Shown here piece after piece: positions 9,108 through 18,862 of a DNA stretch of 64,000 nucleotides. The translations under genes and the position numbers were made by a program. The stretch is taken from NCBI GenBank assembly GCA_017301975.1, contig JAFLEI010000011.1, positions 62,001 through 126,000 on the forward strand, in the 5' to 3' direction. The notes beneath the pieces are model-generated. The model searched no databases, was not told where the DNA came from, and saw nothing but the letters and a program-made list of their open reading frames with translations. This DNA comes from Verrucomicrobiota bacterium (GTDB lineage Bacteria > Verrucomicrobiota > Verrucomicrobiia > Verrucomicrobiales > Verrucomicrobiaceae). Position 1 is the first letter of the stretch. Each line of letters begins with the position of its first letter.

Positions 9108-10067
9108 ATGCTGCGCCGCCTTGTCTCTATTCTCGTTTTATCCGCGACCACCGCTTTTGCGTGTTCTGTGCCGGTGTTTCGCTATGCCCTGGAGCATTGG
9201 GCGGCAGATCCTTATCGTGTCACCCTGCCGCATGGCGTGAAACTGGAGGGCAACTTCAAGGTCACGGTGGGTGCTGCGCAACGAATCGAACTGCGGCAGC
9301 CGCTCACGATGAGGAATGATGAAGTCATCTGGTCGGCGGATTATTCGGAAGCGAACGCCAGGCTGCTGGTGGATTCGCCGGCGCGTCAGCAGATTGCCGA
9401 GCGGCTTGCCAACGGGGAAAGCGCTGTGTGGGTGCTGCTGGAGTGCGGCGACAAGGTGAAAGATGCGGCGGCGGCCCAATTTCTCGATGAACGCCTCGAA
9501 TACCTCAGTAGCGTGATGGAGCTGCCGAAACTGGATCAGCAGGATGTGAAGAACGGCCTCGTCTCGATTCCGGGTGATGGACTGAGGCTCGCTTTTTCGA
9601 CGCTGAAGCTGAAACGCGATGATGCTGCTGAGGGCGCCTTCATAGCGATGCTGCTGGCAAGCGAGCCGGACCTGCGCAGCCTCCATGAGCCCATCGCGTT
9701 TCCGATTTTTGGCCAGGGGCGGGTGCTGTATGCGCTGGTGGGCAAAGGCATCAAGGTGGAAACGGTGGATCGTGCGGCGCAGTTTCTCATTGGCTCCTGC
9801 TCCTGCCAGGTGAAGGAGCAAAATCCCGGCGTGGATCTCGTGATGGCGGTGGATTGGAAGCAGATGGTGAAGGCACAGGCGCAGCCCGGGCAGCAGCTGC
9901 CGGAGCTAAGTCAGATCGCCGATCTGCTGCCGCAAACGGTGAAGATTGAGGGGCAACCATCAGCCCCCCCGCCTGAGCCTGACCGCTCGCGGTTGTATTG
10001 GGGCATGGGTCTTGGGCTGCTAGCGCTGATCCTCGTGTTCGGGTGGCTCAAGGGTTCGTTGCGTTGA
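9108..10067 (+). CDS. Conserved envelope protein with signal sequence and C-terminal membrane anchor
   Basis: 319 residues from the ATG at 9108, selected because it opens a signal sequence (MLRRLVSILVLSATTAFAC) followed directly by CSVPVFRYALEHW. The Cys after AFA could be a lipidation site, although the -3 residue is not ideal. The middle contains no motif I can assign; it has a CSCQVKEQNP segment near residue 240 with two close cysteines. A single C-terminal transmembrane helix (YWGMGLGLLALILVFGWL) ends in a short basic tail. The CxVPVFRYALE-type opening recurs in hypothetical proteins of planctomycete and verrucomicrobial genomes as far as I recall. Divergent from the giant propeller gene (64 bases apart); its end overlaps the next convergent gene by 20 bases. 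Confidence 0.8.
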   Translation: MLRRLVSILVLSATTAFACSVPVFRYALEHWAADPYRVTLPHGVKLEGNFKVTVGAAQRIELRQPLTMRNDEVIWSADYSEANARLLVDSPARQQIAERLANGESAVWVLLECGDKVKDAAAAQFLDERLEYLSSVMELPKLDQQDVKNGLVSIPGDGLRLAFSTLKLKRDDAAEGAFIAMLLASEPDLRSLHEPIAFPIFGQGRVLYALVGKGIKVETVDRAAQFLIGSCSCQVKEQNPGVDLVMAVDWKQMVKAQAQPGQQLPELSQIADLLPQTVKIEGQPSAPPPEPDRSRLYWGMGLGLLALILVFGWLKGSLR

Positions 10068-10923
10068 GATCGAGGCCCAGTTTCTTGAGCTCCCACTCCT
10101 GCGCAGGCCAGTCGATCTCTGCCGGTGTGCCCACAGGTTTTTCGTTGGCGAAGATGCCGGCTGACAGTGCGCGGATGCGGCGGTGAGTGGCGTGCTTGTC
10201 CACCAATGGCATGCCGTGTGTTTTTGGAGAGGGGTTTTGTGCGGCTTTCTCCTCTTCCTGCCACACGGTGGCGAGCTGATGCAGGGCCACGATGCGGTAC
10301 CAGTGCCATGGTTGCTCGCACACGACGTTGTCACGGCACCAGCGCCAGTTGGCGAAGCGTTCGAGCTCGGCGGGACGGACGAGGAAACAGCGGACGCATT
10401 TGCGCCGTACCACCTGGCGGTCCTCGCAGGTCATGGCGAATAGCCATGTTTCACGAGGGAACGGTGTGATGGCCAGATGCCCGGCGATGTGGTTGAAGGC
10501 ATCGTTGAGCAATTCAAAGCCCAGCACGCCTTCCGTGCGCAGCACCGGCTTGCGCAGGGTGGTGATGTCGGCCAGTTCGCGCACGATTTTGCGTGCGGCA
10601 GGATTGTCGTAGAGATCGTTCACCGTGGTGCTCGGCATCAGATTGCGAAAAAGGAGGGCGTATTTGTCCGAGCCCGGCACCTGCGCGAGAAAGTGGGCCT
10701 GAAAAAGCACGTCATCCGAATCTCCACGGCGAAGGCGGTCGAGTGATTTCAAATGACGGCGGAAGAGCAGGAACCAGCTGGCCCCAAATCCGAGGAGGAA
10801 ACCGATGAACTTGCCCGTGATCTCCGGCACCACGCGGTTCCATTCCAGATGACGCAGCCAGTCCGCCACCTGCTGTGCATTCAAACTGCCGGCCCATTGG
10901 ACGAATTGTTCGTAGAGATTCAT
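10048..10923 (-). CDS. Membrane-anchored hypothetical protein with paired cysteines
   Basis: 291 residues. One transmembrane helix near residues 38-54 (IGFLLGFGASWFLLF) separates a short N-terminal segment from a large cytoplasmic-looking domain. That domain holds two Cys/His-rich spots: TCEDRQVVRRKCVRCF (about residues 164-180) and WCRDNVVCEQPWHW (about 194-208), which could bind a metal. I do not recognise a family. The 3' end overlaps that of the convergent upstream gene by 20 bases, which leaves no room for an intergenic terminator. ATG start at 10923 is clear and no better start is visible. Hypothetical, but length, codon use and conserved-looking Trp/Cys pattern support a real gene. Confidence 0.7.
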   Translation of the reverse strand: MNLYEQFVQWAGSLNAQQVADWLRHLEWNRVVPEITGKFIGFLLGFGASWFLLFRRHLKSLDRLRRGDSDDVLFQAHFLAQVPGSDKYALLFRNLMPSTTVNDLYDNPAARKIVRELADITTLRKPVLRTEGVLGFELLNDAFNHIAGHLAITPFPRETWLFAMTCEDRQVVRRKCVRCFLVRPAELERFANWRWCRDNVVCEQPWHWYRIVALHQLATVWQEEEKAAQNPSPKTHGMPLVDKHATHRRIRALSAGIFANEKPVGTPAEIDWPAQEWELKKLGLDLNATNP

Positions 10924-11087
10924 GTAGATGACGTAGGGGAGCGGAGAGGGCGGATGCTAGAGGTAAAACATTGTTTGGCAAGGCGTGAACATGCATTCAA
11001 AACCTGCCAAGGCTTGATGATCAGGAGATCGAAATAACAGGTGGCAAACCATGGACATGCCGGTGCCCGGAGCTAATCTGATGCCAC

Positions 11088-11831
11088 ATGCGAGACGCGA
11101 TTTCATTCTTCACACTTCTGATGCTGACGGTCTGCTTCAATACGGTCAGCGCGCAGGACAAACCTCTGGATGCCAAGGCGGCGAAAGCGGCGTTCGACAA
11201 AGCCGATCGGGCCCTGAACGCAGCCTGGTCTGCGGCCAAGCAGGCGCTGCCGGAAGAGGAATTCAACAAGCTCAAGGAAGACCAGCGCGCCTGGGTAGAA
11301 TACCGCGATTACCTTGCGCGCTCGCCCATGTACACCGGTGCGGATGCTCAGGGCGAACTGGCGTTGGATTCGCCGGAATATCTGGAGGCCGCTGCGGGTC
11401 TTGAGGACATGCGCACGGAGTGGCTCAAAGGTTTGATTCACGAGTGGAAAGACGAAACGCTGACCGGCGAATGGACCGACAGCTACGGCGGCAGCATTGA
11501 GGTCGTGGAGCGCGAGGGGCATCTGCATTTCATCATCCAATGCGTGCGCGGGCCCACCTCGCATGTGGGCGGGCTTTCTGGCATTGCCGTTTGGAATACG
11601 TCCATTGGCTGGTTCAGCGACAAAGGAAGGGACAAGGACAAAACCGACGAGACGAATTTAAGCTTCATCCTTCGCGACAAGAAGCTCGAAGTCATGGGTG
11701 CGAACACCGGCTACTATCATGGTGCACGCGCTTATTTTGATGGCAGCTATGTCAAAGTGAAAGCACTGGACGCCAAGGCGCAGGCGAAGATTGTCAAAGC
11801 CGCGAAATCAGGCGATCTGCCGGAAGAATAA
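11088..11831 (+). CDS. Secreted LprI/DUF1311-like protein
   Basis: 247 residues with a signal peptide ([19 protein letters not shown]). Residues 30-105 show the DUF1311/LprI pattern: [12 protein letters not shown], then [13 protein letters not shown], and a later [17 protein letters not shown] helix. In characterised members (LprI, Mycobacterium) this domain inhibits lysozyme; in most bacteria it is of unknown role. The C-terminal half (from about residue 120, [15 protein letters not shown]) looks like a small beta-sandwich of lipocalin-like spacing and ends in a lysine-rich helix. It is followed 20 bases later by the VF530 gene on the same strand. The lysozyme-inhibitor function is inferred from the family only. 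The classical paired disulfide cysteines of LprI are absent, which weakens the functional transfer. Confidence 0.78.
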   Translation: MRDAISFFTLLMLTVCFNTVSAQDKPLDAKAAKAAFDKADRALNAAWSAAKQALPEEEFNKLKEDQRAWVEYRDYLARSPMYTGADAQGELALDSPEYLEAAAGLEDMRTEWLKGLIHEWKDETLTGEWTDSYGGSIEVVEREGHLHFIIQCVRGPTSHVGGLSGIAVWNTSIGWFSDKGRDKDKTDETNLSFILRDKKLEVMGANTGYYHGARAYFDGSYVKVKALDAKAQAKIVKAAKSGDLPEE

Positions 11832-11851
11832 ACTCATACCACGAACTCATC

Positions 11852-12127
11852 ATGCACGCCGCCGGCCCCAAAAATCCGCTTCATGGCATCACCCTTCAGA
11901 TGATGGTCACGCAGCTCGTCGAACACTACGGCTGGGAGATGCTCGGCCGGATGATCCCGATCAACTGCTTCAACTGGCAGCCCAGCATCAAGTCCAGCCT
12001 GGTTTTTCTCCGTCGCACGCCGTGGGCGCGTGAGAAGGTGGAGGCTCTTTACATTGATTCATTGCCGGATATGCAGCCGAAAGCCGAAGGCGATGAAAGT
12101 AGCCCGGTTGCGCCGCAACCGGAGTGA
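11852..12127 (+). CDS. VF530 family (DUF2132) DNA-binding-like protein
   Basis: 91 residues. Nearly the whole protein matches the VF530/DUF2132 pattern: [20 protein letters not shown], then [20 protein letters not shown] and [13 protein letters not shown] structure is known for the Vibrio fischeri member; DNA binding has been proposed from its fold. It is cytoplasmic, with no signal or membrane segment. The last ten codons (SSPVAPQPE) are not part of the family; they coincide with the left arm of the large inverted repeat at 12098-12160, so the repeat has apparently supplied the C-terminal tail. Convergent with the ABC ATPase downstream. Confidence 0.9.
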   Translation: MHAAGPKNPLHGITLQMMVTQLVEHYGWEMLGRMIPINCFNWQPSIKSSLVFLRRTPWAREKVEALYIDSLPDMQPKAEGDESSPVAPQPE

Positions 12128-12160
12128 TAAGAATTCCAGGTGCGGCGCAACTGGACTACT
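12098..12160. terminator. Long imperfect inverted repeat between convergent genes, likely bidirectional terminator
   Basis: Left arm 12098-12117 and right arm 12141-12160 are complementary at 18 of 20 positions (both arms end AGTAG/CTACT outward and GCGCCGCA inward), followed by T5 at 12161-12165. The left arm also contains a separate short palindrome, CCGGTTGC-GCC-GCAACCGG (12104-12122). It separates the VF530 gene (plus strand, stop inside the repeat) from the ABC ATPase (minus strand). Termination is inferred; the T tract supports plus-strand termination. Confidence 0.65.
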
Positions 12161-12163
12161 TTT

Positions 12164-12916
12164 TCACAGCCGCTCCACCTGCTTTAAATGCTCTGGCGGC
12201 GGATGGTTCGCATCCACGTCATGGATTTCCACCACACGGCCGTCGTCCATGTTGGCGATGCGGTTGGCGTGGTGAAAGATGCGGTTGTCGTGTGTGACGA
12301 TCAAGACGGCGCGATCTTTGCCGCGAGCCACGTTTTCGAAGAGTTCCATGACCACGTGGCCGTTCTTCGCGTCCAGTGCGGCGGTGGGTTCGTCGCAGAT
12401 GATGAGCTGCGGCTCATGCACCAGCGCACGGGCGATGGCCACGCGCTGCTGCTGCCCGCCGGAAAGCTGTGAGGGGCGGTTTTTGCAGCGGTCTCCCAGC
12501 CCCACCTGATCCAGAACCTCCTTGGCACGCTTTTCCGCCTTGGCGGCTCCCACGCCTTGAATCAGCAGCGGTACGCTCACGTTTTCCGCGCAGGTCAGCG
12601 TCGGGATGAGATTGAAGGACTGGAAAATGAAACCGATGTGCCGCGAGCGGAAACGCGTGATCGCCGCCGTGGACATCTTGCGCAGATCATGGCCAAACAC
12701 AGTCAGTTCACCCGCATCCGCCTTCAGGGTGCCGGCGATGATGCTGATCAGCGTCGTCTTGCCACAGCCCGACGGTCCCACCAGCATGGTGATGTCCCCG
12801 CGCCGCACGTCCAGATCAATCTCCTTCAGCACCTGCAGCCGTGAGCCTCCATCGCCAAAGCTTTTGGAAATGCCCTTCACATGCGCCGCGAGCCGGCTGG
12901 ATTCACCATTGTTCAT
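12164..12916 (-). CDS. ABC transporter ATP-binding protein, LolD/MacB type
   Basis: 250 residues with all ABC ATPase motifs: Walker A GPSGCGKTT (about residue 47), Q-loop FIFQSFNLIPTLT, signature LSGGQQQRVAIARAL, Walker B LIICDEPTAALD and the H-loop VTHDNRIFHHANRI. Sequence style places it with the LolD/MacB/DevA group that drives FtsX-like permeases for lipoprotein release or efflux. No permease or periplasmic adaptor gene is adjacent: the neighbours are the VF530 gene and a phosphatase. It is therefore an orphan ATPase within the window, and its partner must be encoded elsewhere. Start ATG at 12916 is clear. The C-terminal tail NHPPPEHLKQVERL is short and non-conserved. Confidence 0.92.
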   Translation of the reverse strand: MNNGESSRLAAHVKGISKSFGDGGSRLQVLKEIDLDVRRGDITMLVGPSGCGKTTLISIIAGTLKADAGELTVFGHDLRKMSTAAITRFRSRHIGFIFQSFNLIPTLTCAENVSVPLLIQGVGAAKAEKRAKEVLDQVGLGDRCKNRPSQLSGGQQQRVAIARALVHEPQLIICDEPTAALDAKNGHVVMELFENVARGKDRAVLIVTHDNRIFHHANRIANMDDGRVVEIHDVDANHPPPEHLKQVERL

Positions 12917-13098
12917 TCGTTTGGATTGCTACGCAGTCCCGATGCCTGCGGTTGCCTCTCAGTTCAAGTCAGGACTGCATCCATGGCCCAGGAGGCAGGG
13001 GGCTGCGCAAGCGCGAAGATAAGCGCCATTCACTTGGGCTTTGAAGTGGTTGAAACTTTCGCTGCTTTCCGGTTGTTTACTGCGCTCCCATTCCACTT

Positions 13099-14751
13099 AT
13101 GAAGTATCGCACACTGATCTCTCTCCTCGCCCTGGTTGCTTGCTCCGCTGGAGCCCAGGCTGCGCCGCCCAAGGCTCCGAAGCTTGTCGTCGCAATACTC
13201 GTGGATCAACTGCGCTACGACTACCTGGACCGCTTTCATTCCAAGTTTGTCGAAGGGGGATTCCGCGAACTCACGGACAAGGGGGCCTTCATGACCTTCG
13301 CCCAGTACAATTATTATCCCACGGTCACCGCGCCGGGGCACGCCAGCTTCTTCAGCGGCAGCTCTCCCATGATGCACGGCGTCATTGGCAATGACTGGTT
13401 CGACAAGCGCAGCGGCGGGATGATGTACTGCGTGGAGGATTCCAGTGTGACGGGCGTGGGCACCCAGCCGGACGCGAAGGCGGGGAAGATGTCACCGCGC
13501 AATTTCATCGGTGCCACCGTGGCGGATCAAATGCGGCTGCACTGGGGTTCCAAGGTGGTCAGCATGTCGGTGAAGGATCGCGGAGCCATCCTGCCAGCGG
13601 GGAAGAAGCCCACGGGAGCCTACTGGTTTGAGTCGGCCTCGGGCAATTTCATCACCAGCAGCTACTATCAAAATGAGCTGCCGGCCTGGGTGAAGGCTTT
13701 TAACGACAGCAAGCGGCCGGATGCCTTTGTGGGGCAGACCTGGGACAGGTTGCTGGATGAAAAGCAGTATCCCATGCCGGATGCCGCCACCGGAGAGAGC
13801 CACCTGGCCGGTGAAAAGACCAGCACCTTCCCTCACAAGGTGATCAAGGAAGAGGCGGAAGGTTATGAGCCGATCCTTTCCACCCCATTTGGCAATCAGC
13901 TTCTGGCCGAGTTTGCGAAAGCGGCCATCGAAGGGGAGAAACTGGGGCAGGGGACCAAGCCGGATTTGCTCTGTGTGTCGTTTTCCTCCATCGACTACTG
14001 CGGTCACAAGTTTGGGCCTTATTCGCAGGAGGTGCAGGACATCACGCTGCGGCTGGACAGGCAGTTGAAGGAACTCTTTGCCTACCTCGACAAAAAAGTG
14101 GGGCTGGCCAATGTGGTGATGGTGCTGACGGCGGACCATGGCGTGGCACCGACCCCTGAAAATGCGAAGGAAGATGGGCTGGATGGGGCGCGCCCGCCGG
14201 TCTCCGACATGCTCGGAGATTTGCAGGCCAAGGTGGCGGAACGCTTCGGGCCAGGCCGTTATTTCCTCTCTGGCAAAGGCAGCCTCAAGCCACGCCTGAC
14301 GGACGGCAATCTCTACTATGATCACGCAGTCCTGGAGGAGAAGAAGCTGCTGCCCGAGACCCTTACCGCCTTCATTCGCGAATGGGCGCTGAGCACCGGC
14401 GTGTTTCATGCCGTCTATGGTCGTGACCAGCTTCTGGAAGGTCGCGCCCCGGGCGTGATTGGCCAGCGCATCGCCAATGGCTTCAATGGCGAGCGTAGCG
14501 GCGATGTGGTGTTGATTCTCAAGCCTTGGCTGATCGCGGGCACGGGGAAGGCGGCAACGGGGACGACGCATGGTTCGCCTTTCTCGTATGACACGCACAT
14601 TCCCATTATCTTCTACGGTGCGCCTTTCAAGGCGGGGCGCTATGCGGATGAGTTCAGCATCACGGATCTCGCTCCTACATTGTCAGCGGGGCTGGGGATT
14701 CAGGAGCCGCCGATGTGCATGGGGAAGCCGCTGGTGAGGGTGCTGAAGTGA
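13099..14751 (+). CDS. Secreted PafA-like alkaline phosphatase
   Basis: 550 residues, alkaline phosphatase superfamily, close in layout to PafA of Bacteroidota. Signal peptide (LISLLALVACSAGAQAA). The opening KLVVAILVDQLRYDYLDRF carries the first metal-binding Asp; YYPTVTAPGHASFFSG holds the catalytic threonine (about residue 80) rather than serine, as in PafA. SSIDYCGHKFGP and LTADHGVAP contain further metal ligands, and TTHGSPFSYDTHIPIIFYG the last His. Expected activity is phosphomonoester hydrolysis in the periplasm. It stands alone in the plus strand, converging with uvrA; two hairpin repeats separate the two genes. Substrate range cannot be read from sequence. A nearby start codon alternative was not seen. 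Confidence 0.9.
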   Translation: MKYRTLISLLALVACSAGAQAAPPKAPKLVVAILVDQLRYDYLDRFHSKFVEGGFRELTDKGAFMTFAQYNYYPTVTAPGHASFFSGSSPMMHGVIGNDWFDKRSGGMMYCVEDSSVTGVGTQPDAKAGKMSPRNFIGATVADQMRLHWGSKVVSMSVKDRGAILPAGKKPTGAYWFESASGNFITSSYYQNELPAWVKAFNDSKRPDAFVGQTWDRLLDEKQYPMPDAATGESHLAGEKTSTFPHKVIKEEAEGYEPILSTPFGNQLLAEFAKAAIEGEKLGQGTKPDLLCVSFSSIDYCGHKFGPYSQEVQDITLRLDRQLKELFAYLDKKVGLANVVMVLTADHGVAPTPENAKEDGLDGARPPVSDMLGDLQAKVAERFGPGRYFLSGKGSLKPRLTDGNLYYDHAVLEEKKLLPETLTAFIREWALSTGVFHAVYGRDQLLEGRAPGVIGQRIANGFNGERSGDVVLILKPWLIAGTGKAATGTTHGSPFSYDTHIPIIFYGAPFKAGRYADEFSITDLAPTLSAGLGIQEPPMCMGKPLVRVLK

Positions 14752-14772
14752 TGGCGTGTTGACTGAAGGAGG

Positions 14773-14791
14773 GGGGATCATCTTGATCTCC
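14773..14791. repeat. Hairpin element copy 1 (GGGATCA-TCT-TGATCTC)
   Basis: Stem of about eight pairs including one G-T pair (14773-14780 against 14784-14791), three-base loop. Located 22 bases after the phosphatase stop. Same core as the hairpins at 14853 and 25173; may end transcription of the phosphatase gene. Confidence 0.5.
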
Positions 14792-14852
14792 TGTTTGAAC
14801 CGGCCAAGGGGGCCGGCTTGGCCGTTCGGAGCTATGGGCGTTGTGGAGCGTG

Positions 14853-14873
14853 GAGGGATCAGGATGATCCCTC
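14853..14873. repeat. Hairpin element copy 2 (GAGGGATCA-GGA-TGATCCCTC)
   Basis: Perfect nine-pair stem with a three-base loop, 21 bases beyond the uvrA stop on its downstream side. Probably serves as the uvrA terminator or is a REP-like repeat; there is no strong T tract. Confidence 0.6.
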
Positions 14874-14893
14874 TCCTGGGTGGGTACTGGGGC

Positions 14894-17755
14894 CTATTCC
14901 CTCAAAAACCGCCCAGTCACGCTCTTTTCGTTCGCGGCGATTTGCTTTGGCGTTCCCGTTGCGAGCACATAGCCGCCTTCGCTGCCGCCGCCGGGGCCGA
15001 GATCGATGATCCAGTCGGCGCAGCGGATGACATCGATGTGGTGCTCGATGACGATGAGGGTGTTGCCGGCATCGCGCAGGCGGAGGAGGACGCCGAGGAG
15101 GGTTTGGATATCGGCGCTGTGCAGGCCGGTAGTGGGTTCGTCGAGGACGTAGAGGGTGCGACCGGTGCTGCGCTTGGCGAGTTCGGCGCTGAGCTTGATG
15201 CGTTGGGCTTCGCCGCCTGAGAGGGACGCACCGCTCTGGCCGAGGCGGATGTAGCCAAGGCCGGTTTCTTCCAGCGTGCGCAGTTTGGGGCCGATGCTGG
15301 TGCTGCGGTCGAAGAAGCGCACGGCTTCACTGACGGTCATGTCCAGGACGTCGGCGATGTTCTTGCCTTTGAAGGTGACTTCAAGCGTCTCAGCTCCATA
15401 GCGGCGACCTTTGCAGGATTCGCAGGTGACATAGACATCGGCGAGGAAGTGCATGTCGATCTTGATGACGCCATCGCCTTCGCATTTTTCACAGCGGCCA
15501 CCGGGGGTGTTGAAGCTGAAGCGCCCGGCATCGTAGCCGCGCATGCGGGCGAGCGGCAGTTGTGCGAAAAGCTCGCGGATGGGGCCGAAGGCGCCGGTGT
15601 AGGTGGCGGGATTGGAGCGCGGACTGCGGCCGATGGGCGACTGATCGATGACGACGACTTTGTCGAGCTGCTCCAGGCCGGTGATTTTTTCGTGCGTGCC
15701 GGGGATGTCCTTGGCATCGTAAAAATGGCGGCGTAGCGCACGCATGAGGATGTCATCGACGAGGGTCGATTTACCGCTGCCGGAAGGGCCGGTGACGCAG
15801 GTGAAACTGCCGAGCGGAAAGGCGGCGGTGACGTTGCGCAGGTTGTGCTCGGTGGCACCGTGGATGGTGAGAGAGTGCTTGGAGCGCGGTCCCAGTGACT
15901 CTGTGAGAAGGGTTTGGGGCAGGGCTTTCGCCTCGATGCGAACTCGGCCGCTCAAGTAGCCGCCGCTGATGGAGCTGGGGTTCGCGGCGATCTCTGCGGG
16001 CGTGCCCTGAGCGGTGATTTTGCCGCCGAGCTGTCCGGCTCCGGGGCCAAGTTCGATGATGTGATCCGCGGCACGCATGGTGGCCTCGTCATGCTCCACG
16101 ACGAGGACGGTGTTGCCGAGATCGCGCAGGCGGAGGAGGGTCTGGATGAGGCGCTCGTTGTCACGCGGATGCAGGCCGATGCTCGGCTCGTCCAACACAT
16201 AGAGCACGCCGGCGAGCCCTGCTCCGATCTGCGAGGCGAGGCGGATGCGCTGCATCTCGCCGCCGGAAAGAGTGCCGCTCTCGCGATTTAGTGCGAGGTA
16301 GCCGAGGCCGACCTGCTCCAGAAACTCGATGCGCTTCACGATTTCGCGCTGCAATTCGCCGACATAGACCTTCTGCTGCTCGGTGACTTCCAACGCACGC
16401 ATCCACTGCAAGGCATCGCGGGTTTGCAGGGCGGTGAAGTCGTGGATGTTGAGCTCTTGGGCCTGCGCACTGAGTTTGACCGCCAGTGACTCCGGCTTGA
16501 GTCGTTTGCCACCACAGGTCGCGCATGGCTGAGCATTCATGAGGCGGGTGAGGGCGGCGCGGAGAAGGTCGCTTTCGGCGCTTTGATACAGGCGGGCAAT
16601 CTCGGGCAGCAGACCCTCGAAGGGCTTGGCGACACTGCGTTTGTTGTCCGTCTTTTTCCAGCCGGTGCTGATCGGGACATTCGCCGTGCCGTGAAACAGC
16701 GCGTATTTGAAGTCCTGCGGGAGGTCTTGAAAGGGCACGTCCATGGCTGCGCCGTAGTGCTTGGCCAGCGCTTCCACGCCTTGATTAAAAATCTGCTTCA
16801 CTTTCGGGTGCCGCGCCCACCAAGCTTTGATCGCGCCATCGGCGAGCGATTTGGTCTCATCCGGCACCAGCAGTGTGGCGTCAGGTGTTGGAGTGGTGCC
16901 CGTGCCTTCGCAGGCGGGGCATGCGCCGAGATGCGTGTTGAAGGAAAAATGCTGGGGAGTCAGGCGCTCGATCACATAGCCCGTGCGCGGATTCGCAAAA
17001 GCCGTGGTATAGGTCAGGACCTCCTCGCTGCCGTCGAGGTTCACGAGGAACTGCACCTCGCGCTCGTTCCAGTGCAGCGCGCTTTCGATGGCCTCCATGA
17101 GCCGCTGGCGCGAGTCCGCACGGACGACAAGGCGGTCGATGACGATCTGCACCTGCTGCGTTTCTGCGTCCTCCAGAGTGAGAGAATCCTCCAGCTCCGC
17201 CACGGTGCCGTTGAGCCGTACGCGCACGAAGCCCTGGCGCTTGAGTTTTTCAAACAGAGTTCGCGTGTCTGCTCCGCTGGCAGGTGGCTGTGGGGAGAGG
17301 ACCATGACGCGGGTGCCCTCGCCCAGAGCCAGCACCTTGTCGGCAATCTCCGGCGGCGTGCTCCGGTGCAGCTTTTCGCCCGTGGCCGGGTCAAACGGCT
17401 GGCCGGCCACGGCATAGAGCACGCGCAGGTAGTCGTAGATCTCCGTCACCGTGGCGATGGTGCTGCGCGGGTTCGGGTTTGAATGCACCTGCTCGATGGC
17501 CACAGCCGGGGAAAGCCCCTCGATGAAATCCACGTCCGGCTTCTGCATCTGGCCCAGGAATTGCCGGGCGTAGGCGGAGAGGCTCTGCACGTAGCGGCGC
17601 TGGCCCTCGGCAAAGAGCGTGTCGAACGCCAGGGATGACTTCCCGCTGCCGCTGACTCCGGTAAGGACCACGAGCTGGTGCCGTGGGATGTCCACGTCGA
17701 TGTTTTGGAGATTGTGCTGCCGTGCGCCCCGCACGCGGATCACGTCTTTTGGCAT
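14894..17755 (-). CDS. uvrA: UvrA, excinuclease ABC subunit A
   Basis: Damage-recognition ATPase of nucleotide excision repair. 953 residues from the ATG at 17755 (an in-frame GTG at 17764 is the alternative). Two ABC modules: Walker [10 protein letters not shown] near residue 35 and GPSGSGKST near residue 650; signatures [16 protein letters not shown] and [15 protein letters not shown]; Walker [15 protein letters not shown] and [14 protein letters not shown]. Zinc modules are complete: the first pair CPAC...CATC brackets the insertion, and the second is CEKCEGDG followed by CESCKGRRY. The UvrB-interaction region is present. Standalone gene, convergent with the phosphatase gene. Sequence is ordinary for a bacterial uvrA; no SOS box is obvious upstream. 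Confidence 0.97.
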   Translation of the reverse strand: MPKDVIRVRGARQHNLQNIDVDIPRHQLVVLTGVSGSGKSSLAFDTLFAEGQRRYVQSLSAYARQFLGQMQKPDVDFIEGLSPAVAIEQVHSNPNPRSTIATVTEIYDYLRVLYAVAGQPFDPATGEKLHRSTPPEIADKVLALGEGTRVMVLSPQPPASGADTRTLFEKLKRQGFVRVRLNGTVAELEDSLTLEDAETQQVQIVIDRLVVRADSRQRLMEAIESALHWNEREVQFLVNLDGSEEVLTYTTAFANPRTGYVIERLTPQHFSFNTHLGACPACEGTGTTPTPDATLLVPDETKSLADGAIKAWWARHPKVKQIFNQGVEALAKHYGAAMDVPFQDLPQDFKYALFHGTANVPISTGWKKTDNKRSVAKPFEGLLPEIARLYQSAESDLLRAALTRLMNAQPCATCGGKRLKPESLAVKLSAQAQELNIHDFTALQTRDALQWMRALEVTEQQKVYVGELQREIVKRIEFLEQVGLGYLALNRESGTLSGGEMQRIRLASQIGAGLAGVLYVLDEPSIGLHPRDNERLIQTLLRLRDLGNTVLVVEHDEATMRAADHIIELGPGAGQLGGKITAQGTPAEIAANPSSISGGYLSGRVRIEAKALPQTLLTESLGPRSKHSLTIHGATEHNLRNVTAAFPLGSFTCVTGPSGSGKSTLVDDILMRALRRHFYDAKDIPGTHEKITGLEQLDKVVVIDQSPIGRSPRSNPATYTGAFGPIRELFAQLPLARMRGYDAGRFSFNTPGGRCEKCEGDGVIKIDMHFLADVYVTCESCKGRRYGAETLEVTFKGKNIADVLDMTVSEAVRFFDRSTSIGPKLRTLEETGLGYIRLGQSGASLSGGEAQRIKLSAELAKRSTGRTLYVLDEPTTGLHSADIQTLLGVLLRLRDAGNTLIVIEHHIDVIRCADWIIDLGPGGGSEGGYVLATGTPKQIAANEKSVTGRFLRE

Positions 17756-17880
17756 GGCATACACAAGCCGCGTGGGGCAGGGGAGATCAAGCCCAAGAAA
17801 ATGCCGGCTCGCCCGTTTTGAGAATGGTGCATGAGGGCGGTTGATTATTTCCGACCTCTCTCCTAGACTCCTTCACTGCC

Positions 17881-18843
17881 ATGAAACCTCTTATTGTCAT
17901 CGCCCTGGCCATCGCCGTCGGTTACGTCTCCTACGAGTATGTGTATCCGCCTTTTGCCGATGCCATGAAGTTCACCAAACACGTTCCCAAAAAGGAGGCG
18001 CCGAAGGAAGTGGTAGTCGCCCCGGCGCCAAAGCCGGTCAAAAAGGAGCCGAAGGTCGTCATGGTGGAGCCCAAGCCCGAGCCCAAGCCGGAGATGAAGC
18101 CTGAGGAGCCGAAACCCGAGATGCCGAAGGTCCCCGAGGCGCCGCCAGTTGATCCGAATGCGTTTGTCGCGCCCGTGTTCCCCCCTGTGGACGAAGTCAC
18201 CCAGAATTGGGCGGCGGTGCCCAAAGGTTTCTTCAGCACGCCCAAGCAGGTCACCATGAAGAAAGACCTCGAACTCAAGATGCAGATGGGCAAGGCCACT
18301 GCTTCCACCACGTTCAAGACGGGCACCAAAATCTTCGTCATGGGCCAGGAGGGCAGCAACCTTGTGGTGGGAGCCTCCGCTGGTTCCCCCATGCGCGGCC
18401 TCGTCGCGATGGACGACACTGATTTCAAGGACGTCTTCGCCGCCGCCTATGAGCAGGTGAAAATCGTGCAGACTGAAAACGCCCGGAAGGCCCACGAATA
18501 CCGCCTGGCCGCAGCCGAGCGCGCCAAAAACGCCCCTGCATCGGCCTCCACCGGTGGTGGCAGCAGCAGCAATGACAAGCCTGCCAAGGATGCCGATGGT
18601 GCCTACCCCTTGCTCCTTGCCAGCATGAAGTCCGGCGAAGTCACGGAAATCAAGCCCGACAACATCAAGTCCTGGGGCGATGTCGCGCAGGAAAAAATCG
18701 ATGGCACAGACTACTGGACCGTAATCGTGAAGTACGAAACCCAGACCATGTTCGGCAAGTTCGAGACCGAGGCCCAGGCCCGCATCAAAAACGGCCGTGT
18801 TGAGAAGTGGGTGTATACCGGCTCTGGCGAAGTGGTGCCGTAA
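17881..18843 (+). CDS. Membrane-anchored Pro/Lys-rich protein, function unknown
   Basis: 320 residues. One N-terminal hydrophobic segment (LIVIALAIAVGYVSYEYVY) is either an uncleaved anchor or a signal. Residues 35-95 are a Pro-Lys-Glu-Val spacer with repeated EPKPEPKPE-type units, like the periplasm-spanning arm of TonB. A small globular domain follows (about 108-175, VTMKKDLELKMQMGKATAS... GTKIFVMGQEG), with SH3-like spacing, then a low-complexity Ser/Gly/Ala segment and a C-terminal alpha/beta part (LLLASMKSGEVTEIKPD to the end). I recognise no family. It may bridge the periplasm; that is inference from the spacer only. It sits alone between uvrA (divergent) and hisD. Confidence 0.78.
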   Translation: MKPLIVIALAIAVGYVSYEYVYPPFADAMKFTKHVPKKEAPKEVVVAPAPKPVKKEPKVVMVEPKPEPKPEMKPEEPKPEMPKVPEAPPVDPNAFVAPVFPPVDEVTQNWAAVPKGFFSTPKQVTMKKDLELKMQMGKATASTTFKTGTKIFVMGQEGSNLVVGASAGSPMRGLVAMDDTDFKDVFAAAYEQVKIVQTENARKAHEYRLAAAERAKNAPASASTGGGSSSNDKPAKDADGAYPLLLASMKSGEVTEIKPDNIKSWGDVAQEKIDGTDYWTVIVKYETQTMFGKFETEAQARIKNGRVEKWVYTGSGEVVP

Positions 18844-18862
18844 CTTAGGGAGACCCGATCCG

